Under the pieces are notes generated by a model. It worked only from the letters and a program-made list of their open reading frames with translations, was not told the origin of the DNA and made no database searches. Positions 22,940 through 32,583 of a stretch of DNA of 32,583 bases are shown piece by piece (position 1 is the first letter of the stretch; the number at the start of each line of letters is the position of its first letter). A program made the translations under genes and the position numbers. The stretch comes from DATLMR01 sp035634255 (GTDB lineage: Bacteria > Acidobacteriota > Blastocatellia > UBA7656). The stretch is taken from positions 1 through 32,583 of the forward strand of contig DASQDI010000036.1 of assembly GCA_035634255.1 (NCBI GenBank). The letters run 5' to 3'.

Positions 22940-23669
22940 ATGCGCGGACGAGCTTCTTTAAAATCTCGATTGTCGTAGCCTGTGTCCTGTTGCTCGGGGC
23001 AGGGGCGGCGGAGGGCCGCCCCTCTGACCGCGGGAAAGTCGAAGAGGTCGAGCGATACCTGCCGGAAGGGTCGAAGCTCCATTTTTACGAGCCGGGCGCG
23101 AGGGCCGCGCTCGTCGAGGCCGACCTCAACGGCGACGAGGCGAAGGAGATCGTGACAGTTCATACGAGCCGCGCCCCCGACGAGGGGGATTGGATGCCTC
23201 CCCTCACGCTCTCCGTGCTCACGCGCTCGGGGACGATCTTCTGCTGCAAAACTCCGTCGGCCTCAAGGCCGGGATGCTCTCGGTCTTTAACTTGGACTCG
23301 GGCGCGACGAAGTTCTCCGCCTGCGACGTAACGGGCGATCAGAGGCCCGACATAATGCTCCTCACTCCCGGAAGCTCGTTGGGTGAGATGAGGCTCAGGC
23401 TCTTTAACTTCGACGGGCAGGGCTTGCAGGAACTGGGCCATGTAAAAGGGCAGATATTCCTCGTTCAATGCGGCTCTACCGAAGCCGGGGCCGTGCAGGA
23501 AATATCGGTTGATATGAACGAGCGCAAGGCGTACCAGACTGATTTTCAGTGGAACGGCTCAAAGTTCGTGGTTAAGAAAAAGAGACCGGCGGATGACAAG
23601 GTCATCATGATTCAGCCGGGGACGATGAAGGTGACCTCCGCGGCCTCGCCTGTTCACGCGCCCTCCTGA
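22940..23669 (+). pseudogene. Exported FG-GAP/VCBS-like protein broken by two frameshifts
   Basis: ATG at 22940 follows AGGGGAAGG by two bases, but its frame stops after 12 codons. A signal peptide (SFFKISIVVACVLLLG) is present in another frame from 22948, and that frame runs to about 23230. A third frame then continues to the stop at 23669. Restoring one base in CGCGGACG (22942-22949) and one in the GGGG run (23229-23232) gives one intact protein of 243 residues. It holds two calcium-loop-like motifs, 'DLNGDEAKE' and 'DVTGDQRPD', typical of FG-GAP/VCBS propeller repeats. The two lesions are both single-base losses next to G runs, so sequencing or assembly error is as likely as true decay. 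The 3' end overlaps pgeF by 16 bases, tail to tail. Confidence 0.75.
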
Positions 23670-24547
23670 CCGAGCGCCTTATCCGCCTTGCCGATGACCG
23701 AAAGAGACCGGCCCGCGACCGAAGGCTGGCCCCGGCCTTCGCGCCTGTAAGAGAAGAAGAGTTCGTTCTGGTGCATCGTGCAGTAAGGGGCTATGTGAAT
23801 CTGGTCTTCCGAAAAGCCGCAGAAGGCGAGCTGCTGAGCATTCGCCGCGTAGATGTCGAGGTGGGCTTTGCCCCCCTCCTTGAAATTCACGAGCAGATTG
23901 CGCCAGTACCCGAATTCCTTCCTGTATCGCTCGATCACATCCTCGCCCACCTCGTAGCACTCCGAGCATGCCGCGGGGCCGAGCACCGCGATGGCCGTGC
24001 GACTGTTCATGCCGTGGTTCATCATCAGGTCCGCGATGGCTCGCTCGGTTATGCGCCCGGCGGTCCCGCGCCAGCCGGCGTGTATGGCCGCCATCGCGCC
24101 GCTTTTCGGGTCGCCTATTAAAATGGGCAGGCAGTCGGCGGTCTGAATGCCGAGCAGCAGGCGGGGCGATTTGGTGAGAAGGGCGTCGCATTCGAAGCGG
24201 GCATCGCGCGCCTGCTCGCGCGACTCCACGACGCAGCGTTCCACGGAATGGGTCTGCCTCGCGGTGATTACCTCGTAGCCTTCAGCGCCTATGGCCTTGA
24301 GGAACCGGCGGCGGTTCTCCGAAACGTTCTCCCTCTCGTCCCCTTTGAAGTGGGCCAGATTCAGAGCGGCAGACGGCAGCGGGCTCACTCCCCCCATCCG
24401 CGTGCTGAAGGCGTTGAGGAAGCCTGCCTGTTCGAGGGGCTCGCAGACCAGATAAGACAGGCGGGCCGGGCCCGAGGGGGTCTCGATTTCGCGCTCGCGC
24501 ATGGCGAACGCATCGTCAAGGGAATCGTCTTCCATCATCTCTTCCAT
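23654..24547 (-). CDS. pgeF: Peptidoglycan editing factor PgeF (YfiH/DUF152 laccase-domain)
   Basis: A 297-residue protein of the multicopper-polyphenol-oxidase-like YfiH family, which binds zinc and acts as a purine nucleoside deaminase/phosphorylase (FAMIN-like) or, in E. coli, prevents misincorporation of amino acids into peptidoglycan precursors. The metal ligands are H100 (RQTHS), C139 (QTADCLP) and H156 (HAGWRG). The C-terminal 'PYCTMHQNELFFSYRREG' is typical. The ATG at 24547 is preferred: an earlier start at 24607 adds 20 unlike residues, and ATGs at 24538 and 24535 lack spacing from any Shine-Dalgarno. It is divergent from serS. Confidence 0.93.
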   Translation of the reverse strand: MEEMMEDDSLDDAFAMREREIETPSGPARLSYLVCEPLEQAGFLNAFSTRMGGVSPLPSAALNLAHFKGDERENVSENRRRFLKAIGAEGYEVITARQTHSVERCVVESREQARDARFECDALLTKSPRLLLGIQTADCLPILIGDPKSGAMAAIHAGWRGTAGRITERAIADLMMNHGMNSRTAIAVLGPAACSECYEVGEDVIERYRKEFGYWRNLLVNFKEGGKAHLDIYAANAQQLAFCGFSEDQIHIAPYCTMHQNELFFSYRREGRGQPSVAGRSLSVIGKADKALGQEGA

Positions 24548-24608
24548 AGTCACCCCGAATGCTAGCGAGAACCGGCCTCCCCGCGCAACTTCGCGCGAGC
24601 AGTTCATA

Positions 24609-24638
24609 TTGACAGCCGTTCGGAAGACGACTTACGCT
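24609..24638 (+). promoter_or_regulatory. Candidate promoter of serS
   Basis: A perfect TTGACA (24609-24614), an 18-base spacer and a weak TACGCT (24633-24638), about 35 bases before the serS start codon. Confidence 0.4.
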
Positions 24639-24672
24639 ATCCCTTTACTCCGAACACCCGAAAGGTACCGAT

Positions 24673-25974
<1,302 letters not shown>

Positions 25975-26353
25975 GAGGGTAAAAAGCCGAGGCCATCACG
26001 ATCTACCGGAAGCGGTAAGAGAGGGTTCTGACTCGTTTATTGCGCGAGCGCCACGCCAGCCATCAGCCGCTCAAGGGGTGAGGCCCGAGCGGTGAGTGGA
26101 AGATGGCCGACGCTTTCCCGGTCGCACAAATTAACCGGCGCAGATCATGATGGCCTCGTAAGAGAGCACCGAAAGGCGTCTCAAGCTTCCGCCTGTATCT
26201 ATCGCAACGCGCGTGCCACCGGGCGGCCTGTGCCCAATATCTTTAATTGCTCGACTTTTCGCCCATCCCGGCTCGCTGATATTTTGGGCATGATCAGATT
26301 GACCTTCTTCCACCGACCGCAAAATAGTCTTTTGACCGAACGTGATTCCGGGG
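25975..26353. other. 379-base intergenic region between serS and rsmG
   Basis: No gene seen. Short open frames on both strands have no ribosome binding site. An inverted repeat with a two-base bulge (TGCCCAATATC 26231-26241 / GATATTTTGGGCA 26278-26290) is present, and 26278-26296 matches 5210-5228 in 18 of 19 bases. It may act as a transcript end structure for serS or rsmG, or be a small dispersed element. Confidence 0.4.
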
Positions 26354-26989
26354 TCACTTCCGGGCGAACACGGCGACGAACCGCCCTTCGCTCCGCGGTA
26401 TCGCGTGCCGTTCGACGGAGTACTCGGGGGGCGCGAACCTCGCGAGGCTCTCGATCAGGTCCGGGCCGCAGTAGAGCATCAGCCTTTGTGGGGGCGAGAG
26501 CCGCTTGACGAGCGGGCGCAGCACTTCGTCCGAACGGTCGAGCGCGCGGCTGGTCAGAAGGTCGAACGGAGACCAGTCGAACTCTTCGAGGCGCGCGCGC
26601 GCGACGTTGAAATTCGAAAGCCCGAGCGCGTCTTTCACTTCGAAGAGGAAGACCGATTTCTTCTGATTGGCTTCGAGCGCCGTGACGGGTATATCGGGCC
26701 TGAAGACCGCGAGGGGGATGGCCGGGAAACCCGGCCCGCTGCCTATGTCGAGCACGGTCTTTGAATCCCCGATGAAAGAGGCCCCGAACAGGGAGTCCGC
26801 GTAATGGAGCCGCGCGGCCTCCTTCGGCTCGACGATCCGCGTGAGGTTGACGTGGCGGTTCCACTCGCGCATCAGCTCGTAATGCCTCGCCAGACTGTCG
26901 AGCTGAGTCCCGGTCAGGGCTCCGAGGCCGAAGTCCCGCACGTCGGTTTCGAGCGCTTTCCTGAATTTCGCTACATGTTCTTCGGGCAT
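26354..26989 (-). CDS. rsmG: 16S rRNA (guanine527-N7)-methyltransferase RsmG (GidB)
   Basis: A 211-residue SAM-dependent methyltransferase modifying G527 of 16S rRNA, the loop that streptomycin contacts. 'HYELMREWNRHVNLTRI' leads to motif I VLDIGSGPGFPAIPLA, then 'VTALEANQKKSVFLFEV' and 'TSRAL', all diagnostic. The usual partner mnmG (gidA) is not in the window. The ATG at 26989 is chosen because an earlier start at 27082 would add 31 unlike residues overlapping the divergent HAD leader; GAGAGG lies 12 bases upstream. Confidence 0.93.
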   Translation of the reverse strand: MPEEHVAKFRKALETDVRDFGLGALTGTQLDSLARHYELMREWNRHVNLTRIVEPKEAARLHYADSLFGASFIGDSKTVLDIGSGPGFPAIPLAVFRPDIPVTALEANQKKSVFLFEVKDALGLSNFNVARARLEEFDWSPFDLLTSRALDRSDEVLRPLVKRLSPPQRLMLYCGPDLIESLARFAPPEYSVERHAIPRSEGRFVAVFARK

Positions 26990-27032
26990 GACATTAGTGC
27001 CTCTCGTTTGTTCCGGGCGCGCCGATGTATTT

Positions 27033-27061
27033 AAAATATGTGCGTGCGCGAAGAAAGACAA
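27033..27061 (-). promoter_or_regulatory. Candidate promoter of rsmG
   Basis: On the minus strand TTGTCT (27061-27056), a 17-base spacer and TATTTT (27038-27033), giving a leader of about 37 bases. Confidence 0.35.
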
Positions 27062-27099
27062 ACGGCTTTGAGCGATCACCATTAATTACAGGAGAACCG

Positions 27100-27831
27100 G
27101 TGGGAATAAGGGCGATATCTTTCGATTTCTGGAATACGCTGTTCACGGAGCAGCCCGGCGGCTTTAAGCTCTACCAGTCAACGCGCCGCCGCCTGCTCGC
27201 GGAGGCGTTGCGCGATTGCGGCGCTTTCACCGACGACCATCTGGAGGAGGCTTGCCTGGTCGAGGCCGAGTCTCACAACCGCATCTGGCGCGAGGAGCAC
27301 CGCACTCTGGCGACCGCCGAACGGGTGGGAAGGATACTGACCCACCTCGACGTTTGCCTGGATGAAGGCGTGATGTCGGAGATAGTGAGGGCGTACGAGG
27401 AAGGCATACTCGAACGCCCCCCGCAACTGATCCCCGGCGTGCGCGAAGCGATAGAGCGGCTCGCGCCGAGTTACAGGCTCGGAATCATCTCAGACGTGGG
27501 GTTCTCTCCGGGGCGCGTGCTCAAGAAGGTGCTCGCGGACTCGGGGCTGCTCGCGGCATTCGATTCCCTGGTTTTTTCCGACGAGGCGGGCCGGTCCAAG
27601 CCTCACCGCGAGGTCTTCGAGCGCACGGCCCGCGCGCTCGGGGCCGAGCCCCGCGAGATCGTGCACGTAGGCGATCTGGAATTCACGGACATCGTGGGGG
27701 CCAGGAACGCCGGTTATCACGCGATCAGGTTCGTGGGGGTCACACCCCTCGGCGAGGGCGAGAGCACCGTCGCGGACCGCGTCGCCAGGAATTTTCACGA
27801 GGTGCCCGACCTCGTAGAGTCATTAGTTTAG
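27100..27831 (+). CDS. HAD-superfamily hydrolase
   Basis: A 243-residue haloacid-dehalogenase-fold protein with a helical cap (about residues 20-110). Motif I is DFWNT (D9-x-W11), motif II S131, motif III K167 (RSKPHREVF), and motif IV GD192LEFTD197. The nucleophile D9 and the Mg2+ acidic pair are present. The second Asp of DxD, the general acid of phosphatases, is Trp. This is seen in some uncharacterised HADs and suggests slow or different chemistry. The GTG start follows AGGAG by five bases; an earlier ATG at 27025 lacks a binding site and would add 25 unlike residues. A small hypothetical gene follows 16 bases on. Confidence 0.88.
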   Translation: MGIRAISFDFWNTLFTEQPGGFKLYQSTRRRLLAEALRDCGAFTDDHLEEACLVEAESHNRIWREEHRTLATAERVGRILTHLDVCLDEGVMSEIVRAYEEGILERPPQLIPGVREAIERLAPSYRLGIISDVGFSPGRVLKKVLADSGLLAAFDSLVFSDEAGRSKPHREVFERTARALGAEPREIVHVGDLEFTDIVGARNAGYHAIRFVGVTPLGEGESTVADRVARNFHEVPDLVESLV

Positions 27832-27847
27832 GATCGAGGATACCTGA

Positions 27848-28081
27848 ATGAAATTACTGAGCCTGCCGGAAGCGGAGAGGTCGATGGACATGGACATTAA
27901 AATGGTCGCGGGGCGCGCGTCTCGCTACCGCGTCTTCGGCTCGCCCGAACGCATTCTCGACGCGGAACTCGCCGTCGTCGACCTGCGCGACGGGGTGAAG
28001 CCCGACGATTACCCGGATCGGTTCCGCGAGCTTGATCGCCACGTGGCGGCCCCCATCTTTCTGGTTCGAAAGCTCGGGTGA
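27848..28081 (+). CDS. Small conserved-looking hypothetical protein
   Basis: A 77-residue protein without signal peptide or membrane helix, mixed charged/hydrophobic ('SRYRVFGSPERILDAELAVVDLRDGVKPDDYPDRFRELDRHV'). It resembles a compact single domain with an Arg/Asp-rich second half. GAGGATA about eight bases before the ATG and only 16 bases from the HAD stop point to co-transcription. I recognise no family. Confidence 0.55.
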   Translation: MKLLSLPEAERSMDMDIKMVAGRASRYRVFGSPERILDAELAVVDLRDGVKPDDYPDRFRELDRHVAAPIFLVRKLG

Positions 28082-28100
28082 GGGGCTTTCACAAAGTTAT

Positions 28101-28748
28101 CTATATGCTGTTTCTGGAAGCTTCCCGTTTCAGCTTGTAGATGAGGCTCCTCGCTTCGGGCTCAGTCAGGTTGTCGCGCGATTCCTTGCCGGTGCTTTCG
28201 GTGAGGAGCTTGCGCTGGGCCCGCCTGTCTCCGGGGCGGCACTCTTCGAGCAGGTTCAGGATGGCCTGCTTCTGATCTTCCGTCGCGAGCGGCTCGGACT
28301 TGGCCGCCGCCTTCGGGGCCTCGTCGGCTACCGCCGGAGCGGGCGCTGGCGCGGGGCGCGGGCGCTCTTTGGCGGGGGCCTCCTGTTGGGCGAGCCGGGC
28401 GGACTTCTCCATCTCTTCGCGGCTCGCGATCCCGCGCCTCACTTCGAAACCGAGCAGCGCCAGCATCCGCCCGACGCAGGAGCTTTCGCAGTTTTCGATG
28501 TAGCTGGTGCGGTTGACGTAACCTTCCGACCGGAGCTCGAAGGCGTGTCCCGTGGCCGAAGGCTGCACGTCGTCGGGGGCCCTGTAGCCTTCCGCGCGCA
28601 TCAGGATGAATCCGCGCTCGGCGTCGTGCTCGACGATGTGAGTTATTATGCGCCCTTCGGGGTAGCGGTCATAGAACTTCTCGATGCGCTCGGCGACCGT
28701 TACATAATCCTGAATCGGGTTGTTCCGTGATGGTGCTTGCTGCGGCAA
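28101..28748 (-). CDS. Phage-type single-strand annealing/ssDNA-binding-like protein
   Basis: A 215-residue protein in three parts. Residues 13-115 ('DYVTVAERIEKFYDRYPEGRI', 'MRAEGYR', 'CVGRMLALLGFEVRRGIASREEME') resemble a family common in actinophages and some bacterial genomes, annotated as ssDNA-binding or Erf/Rad52-like annealing proteins. Residues 123-152 are a Pro/Ala/Lys linker, and 155-210 form a small helical domain. The family assignment is from memory and moderate. A TTG start is used, with AAAGGAGGAGC ideally placed before it and no nearby ATG. It lies 20 bases after guaA, so the two genes are very probably one operon. No other phage gene is near. Confidence 0.6.
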   Translation of the reverse strand: MPQQAPSRNNPIQDYVTVAERIEKFYDRYPEGRIITHIVEHDAERGFILMRAEGYRAPDDVQPSATGHAFELRSEGYVNRTSYIENCESSCVGRMLALLGFEVRRGIASREEMEKSARLAQQEAPAKERPRPAPAPAPAVADEAPKAAAKSEPLATEDQKQAILNLLEECRPGDRRAQRKLLTESTGKESRDNLTEPEARSLIYKLKREASRNSI

Positions 28749-28768
28749 GGTGCTCCTCCTTTAGAAGA

Positions 28769-30307
<1,539 letters not shown>

Positions 30308-30316
30308 AAGCTGAAA

Positions 30317-30346
30317 ATTATAAGTACTCTTTCGCGGAGGTGTAAA
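30317..30346 (-). promoter_or_regulatory. guaA promoter with near-zero leader
   Basis: On the minus strand TTTACA (30346-30341), 18 bases, then a perfect TATAAT (30322-30317). The -10 ends nine bases before the guaA A of ATG (30307), so initiation near 30310 leaves a leader of about three bases. Confidence 0.65.
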
Positions 30347-30409
30347 GCTCCGGCCCCGAAATAGATCGCGCGACGCCGCGAATCGCGGGATAAAACCCGG
30401 AAGATAACT

Positions 30410-30439
30410 TTGACAATTCGAGAAGATGGCGGGTATAGT
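30410..30439 (+). promoter_or_regulatory. Promoter of tRNA-Pro
   Basis: Perfect TTGACA (30410-30415), 18-base spacer, TATAGT (30434-30439); the predicted start lies near 30446, seven bases before the mature tRNA. Confidence 0.75.
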
Positions 30440-30452
30440 ATCAATTCTTCGA

Positions 30453-30526
<74 letters not shown>

Positions 30527-30544
30527 CTTTAATTCCCAAGATTT

Positions 30545-30573
30545 AGCGGAGTCATTCGGCTCCGCTTTTTCTT
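30545..30573 (+). terminator. Terminator of tRNA-Pro
   Basis: AGCGGAG (30545-30551) and CTCCGCT (30560-30566) form a seven-bp stem with an eight-base loop, followed by TTTTCTTT. Confidence 0.85.
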
Positions 30574-30606
30574 TGTGACCGATTTGTGACGAGCACAAGC
30601 GGCCCG

Positions 30607-30648
30607 TTGCGATGATGCGCTCATGAAAGGTCGAGCGCATCATCGCAA
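30607..30648. repeat. Perfect 16-bp inverted repeat
   Basis: TTGCGATGATGCGCTC (30607-30622) and its exact complement (30633-30648) around a ten-base loop. It lies between the tRNA terminator and the 3' end of the glycine-zipper gene. A T-rich but broken run (TTATATTTATT) follows on the plus strand; on the minus strand none follows, so it is not a standard terminator for that gene. Confidence 0.7.
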
Positions 30649-30710
30649 TTATATTTATTGTCCGGTCTGGCGTTGACCGTTCCCTCAAGCCTCGGCCAGG
30701 TCGGGTTATC

Positions 30711-32258
30711 TTAGCGGATGGCTCTCGGCGCGACTGCCCTTATTGTTATTTCGCTGCCGCTCATCAACTCAAGATCGTCGCGGCCTTGAATGTACACCGA
30801 GCCTGCTCCGGCGCCGCCGCCAAGCACGGCACCTATTGCCGCGCCCTTACCGCCGTCGGCTATAGCCCCTATGACTGCGCCTATCGCGGCGCCTATCGCC
30901 CCGCGCTTGATAGTCCGCTCGGTCTGGCTATCATCCTCGCGCACCATCCCTTCGTTATCCAAACTAACCTCCCCGCCATCCGCTGCGCGAACACTTTCAA
31001 TGATGCCTTCGAACCTGTACGTCTGGCCGTTGGTCATCCTTATTCGATGCAGGTTGAGCGCCATCTCGGTCCGCCCGGTTATGCGGCCTCCCCTGTCCAC
31101 ATCCCCGACGACGCCTTCTATCGTCGCGTCCCGATACTGCGAAGGCGACAACACGGTCAGAGTGAAGGGGTCTCCGGCGCGCGTGCGGTTGGTGTCCAGG
31201 TTCGTGTTCAGCCTCGTCACGAGGGTCAGGCCGTCAGGCACTATGAAATTACCCGCGCCGAGACTCGGGTAGTTCGGCGTTCCGTTGTAGACGTTCCATT
31301 GGGCCACGTCCGAAACGCGGTCATAGACGCTCCGTATCATCACGGGCTGCGTGAGTCGCTCCGAATACAACTGCCGCGTCACGCGGAGGCGGTTGCCGTT
31401 ATTCAGAGGGTCGAAAGTCACCGAAAAATCGGTCGTGCGATCACCGGTCGAGGCGACCGTGAACTGGCCCCCGTTCAAAGTTGCGCGCACGCGCGAGGTG
31501 CGGCTGCTGTTGGGGTATTGCTCCACGTGCTCACGCCCGTCGGCTTCGAATGTTGTCTGCGCGGCGCGTGAAGACGCGAGCGTAATCGTTCGCCCCTGTC
31601 TTTCCAGAGCGATCATCTCAGGGGCTTCGACGCGGGCGAGCAGAGCGTTGTAAGCCAGCTGCCGCTGATTGGACGGGAGGTCTCTCACCGCCCGCTCGAC
31701 CGCGAGCCGCGCGTCATCACTTTGCGAAGTGTTTAGCCTGAACGTGCCGGTCCACCGGTCGTTGACGCGCGGGCGGTCGTTGACGCCCAGGTCGTCCTGG
31801 CGCGGGTCGCTCCAATTCCAGGCGACGCGGTAGTAGCTTGCCAGAGTGTTGAGATCACCCTTGAGCAAACTCCATTGACGCTCGGCGGCATTCGCAAGAT
31901 TCTGCCGCCGCATGAATCTGTCTATCAAGGCGGCGCGGTCAAGCACCATCTGGACATCCGATGCCTCTGACCGGCGAGTGTTGAAGCGGTCGCGCAGCTG
32001 GTTTGTCGCCTGCTCGAAATCGCTTACCAACTGATTTATATTGTCTTCCCTTCGAGTTTCATCAAGCCGGCTGCGATCAAGCGCTCTTTCAAGGCTCGCC
32101 CGGAAATTATCGGTGCGAGTTTCAATGCGCCGGATCAGCTGTTGAACATCTCGGTCATTAGCGTAAGACTGGCGCTGGTAATGTGCCTGGGCTACGGTAG
32201 CCAGGCCCGACAGCGTCATCATAAATGCCAATGAAGCAATAATTCTTACCTTCTTCAT
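30711..32258 (-). CDS. Exported protein with helical N-terminus and glycine-zipper C-terminus
   Basis: A 515-residue protein. Signal peptide about residues 1-25 (MKKVRIIASLAFMMTLSGLA, cleaved after AQA). Residues about 30-170 are Arg/Gln/Asp-rich helices ('RRIETRTDNFRASLERALDRS'). A beta-rich middle follows, including 'DGLTLVTRLNTNLDTNRTRAGDPFTLTVL'. Residues 452-486 are a glycine zipper (GAAIGAVIGAIADGGKG and similar), a motif of outer-membrane-spanning or aggregating helices. I know no family name; similar proteins occur in Acidobacteria. The ATG at 32258 is preferred over a GTG at 32267 because GGAGG lies nine bases before the ATG but directly abuts the GTG. Confidence 0.75.
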   Translation of the reverse strand: MKKVRIIASLAFMMTLSGLATVAQAHYQRQSYANDRDVQQLIRRIETRTDNFRASLERALDRSRLDETRREDNINQLVSDFEQATNQLRDRFNTRRSEASDVQMVLDRAALIDRFMRRQNLANAAERQWSLLKGDLNTLASYYRVAWNWSDPRQDDLGVNDRPRVNDRWTGTFRLNTSQSDDARLAVERAVRDLPSNQRQLAYNALLARVEAPEMIALERQGRTITLASSRAAQTTFEADGREHVEQYPNSSRTSRVRATLNGGQFTVASTGDRTTDFSVTFDPLNNGNRLRVTRQLYSERLTQPVMIRSVYDRVSDVAQWNVYNGTPNYPSLGAGNFIVPDGLTLVTRLNTNLDTNRTRAGDPFTLTVLSPSQYRDATIEGVVGDVDRGGRITGRTEMALNLHRIRMTNGQTYRFEGIIESVRAADGGEVSLDNEGMVREDDSQTERTIKRGAIGAAIGAVIGAIADGGKGAAIGAVLGGGAGAGSVYIQGRDDLELMSGSEITIRAVAPRAIR

Positions 32259-32283
32259 ACCCTTCACCCTCCGTTCGTTATTG

Positions 32284-32316
32284 CCTTTATACGAGACAGA
32301 TTACCGCCCGCGGTAA
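32284..32316 (-). promoter_or_regulatory. Candidate -10 and palindromic operator for the glycine-zipper gene
   Basis: Palindrome TTACCG-CCCG-CGGTAA (32301-32316) lies just upstream, on the minus strand, of a TATAAA (32291-32286) that could be the -10. A repressor bound there would overlap the -35 region. No good -35 is visible. Confidence 0.3.
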
Positions 32317-32520
32317 ACGCTGGTTGTACGCATTCCTGTCAAACTTTTCATTTATGATTTAAACATTCAATTCCTATGCCACATCAGTAGATTTGCGCTT
32401 ATACTTCCTGCTGTGACTGTCTGCCCGGTGCCGGGCGGGTTCCCGAACGCCTGAATCGCCCGGCGAAAGAGCAGGTGAAGGGTACGAAAAACGTTGGCAG
32501 AACTATCGGAGATGTTTTTT

Positions 32521-32583
32521 ATGAAAACAGGAACGGGATTGTTTCTGATTTTAGCCCTGCTTTTAATCGCGATCACTCGGCCC
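32521..32583 (+). CDS. Start of an exported or membrane protein (truncated by the window)
   Basis: The first 21 codons (MKTGTGLFLILALLLIAITR...) are a basic start followed by a strongly hydrophobic segment, as in a signal peptide or membrane anchor. CGGAG lies about 10 bases before the ATG. The gene continues past the window edge, so its product is unknown. Confidence 0.5.
   Translation, partial: MKTGTGLFLILALLLIAITRP

Noticed and set aside
23190..23669. Independent 159-residue gene
   Set aside because: Its first 15 residues are out-of-frame sequence; the real content joins the upstream frame once one G is restored.
26131..26322. 63-residue minus-strand ORF in the serS-rsmG gap
   Set aside because: No ribosome binding site, no recognisable sequence, and it overlaps the inverted repeat.

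Overview
The window looks like chromosomal DNA of a GC-rich Acidobacteriota, most likely a Blastocatellia/Pyrinomonadaceae-type organism. This is inferred from a tandem array of three 'VWFA-related Acidobacterial domain' (TIGR03436-type) secreted proteins, a FecR/DUF6600 protein with a Q/R-rich tail, an Lgt of the GRxGCFxxGCCxG type, and GC-rich codon use. It cannot be proven without a database search. I see no prophage, insertion sequence, CRISPR array or integrase.

Layout. 62-7758, mostly minus strand, is envelope biology: a DUF3108 periplasmic protein, a LytM/M23 peptidase (TTG start, own promoter and terminator), a plus-strand rhodanese, the large FecR/DUF6600 protein, and a two-gene unit of a zinc metallopeptidase and a class-A beta-lactamase-like serine hydrolase. 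7759-10252 holds a weak small secreted ORF in a long leader, then a KhtT/KhtU-type K+/H+ antiporter pair. 10295-11173 (minus) encodes a DUF3990 ADP-ribosyltransferase-like protein with an unusual C-terminal module. 11397-14168 has miaB, a YtxH protein with 11-residue repeats and a DUF948-like coiled-coil membrane protein. 14340-19688 is a tight operon ileS-lspA-lgt-rluD-type gene, joining Ile-tRNA charging, both lipoprotein maturation steps and rRNA pseudouridylation. 19829-23669 has a strong sigma70-like promoter driving three VWA paralogues and a fourth gene that is broken by two apparent single-base losses. 23654-28081 has pgeF (minus), serS (plus), rsmG (minus), and a HAD hydrolase plus a small hypothetical (plus). 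28101-30307 (minus) is guaA, apparently read from a nearly leaderless promoter, followed by a phage-type single-strand-annealing-like protein. A tRNA-Pro(CGG) with promoter and terminator lies at 30453-30526. A glycine-zipper exported protein (minus) and a truncated signal-peptide ORF close the window.

Most worth following up: the DUF3990 protein as a candidate secreted or injected effector; the twice-frameshifted gene; the phage-type annealing protein in the guaA operon; the predicted leaderless guaA mRNA; and the long leader before khtTU. No single locus is clearly a new multi-gene defence or secretion system.
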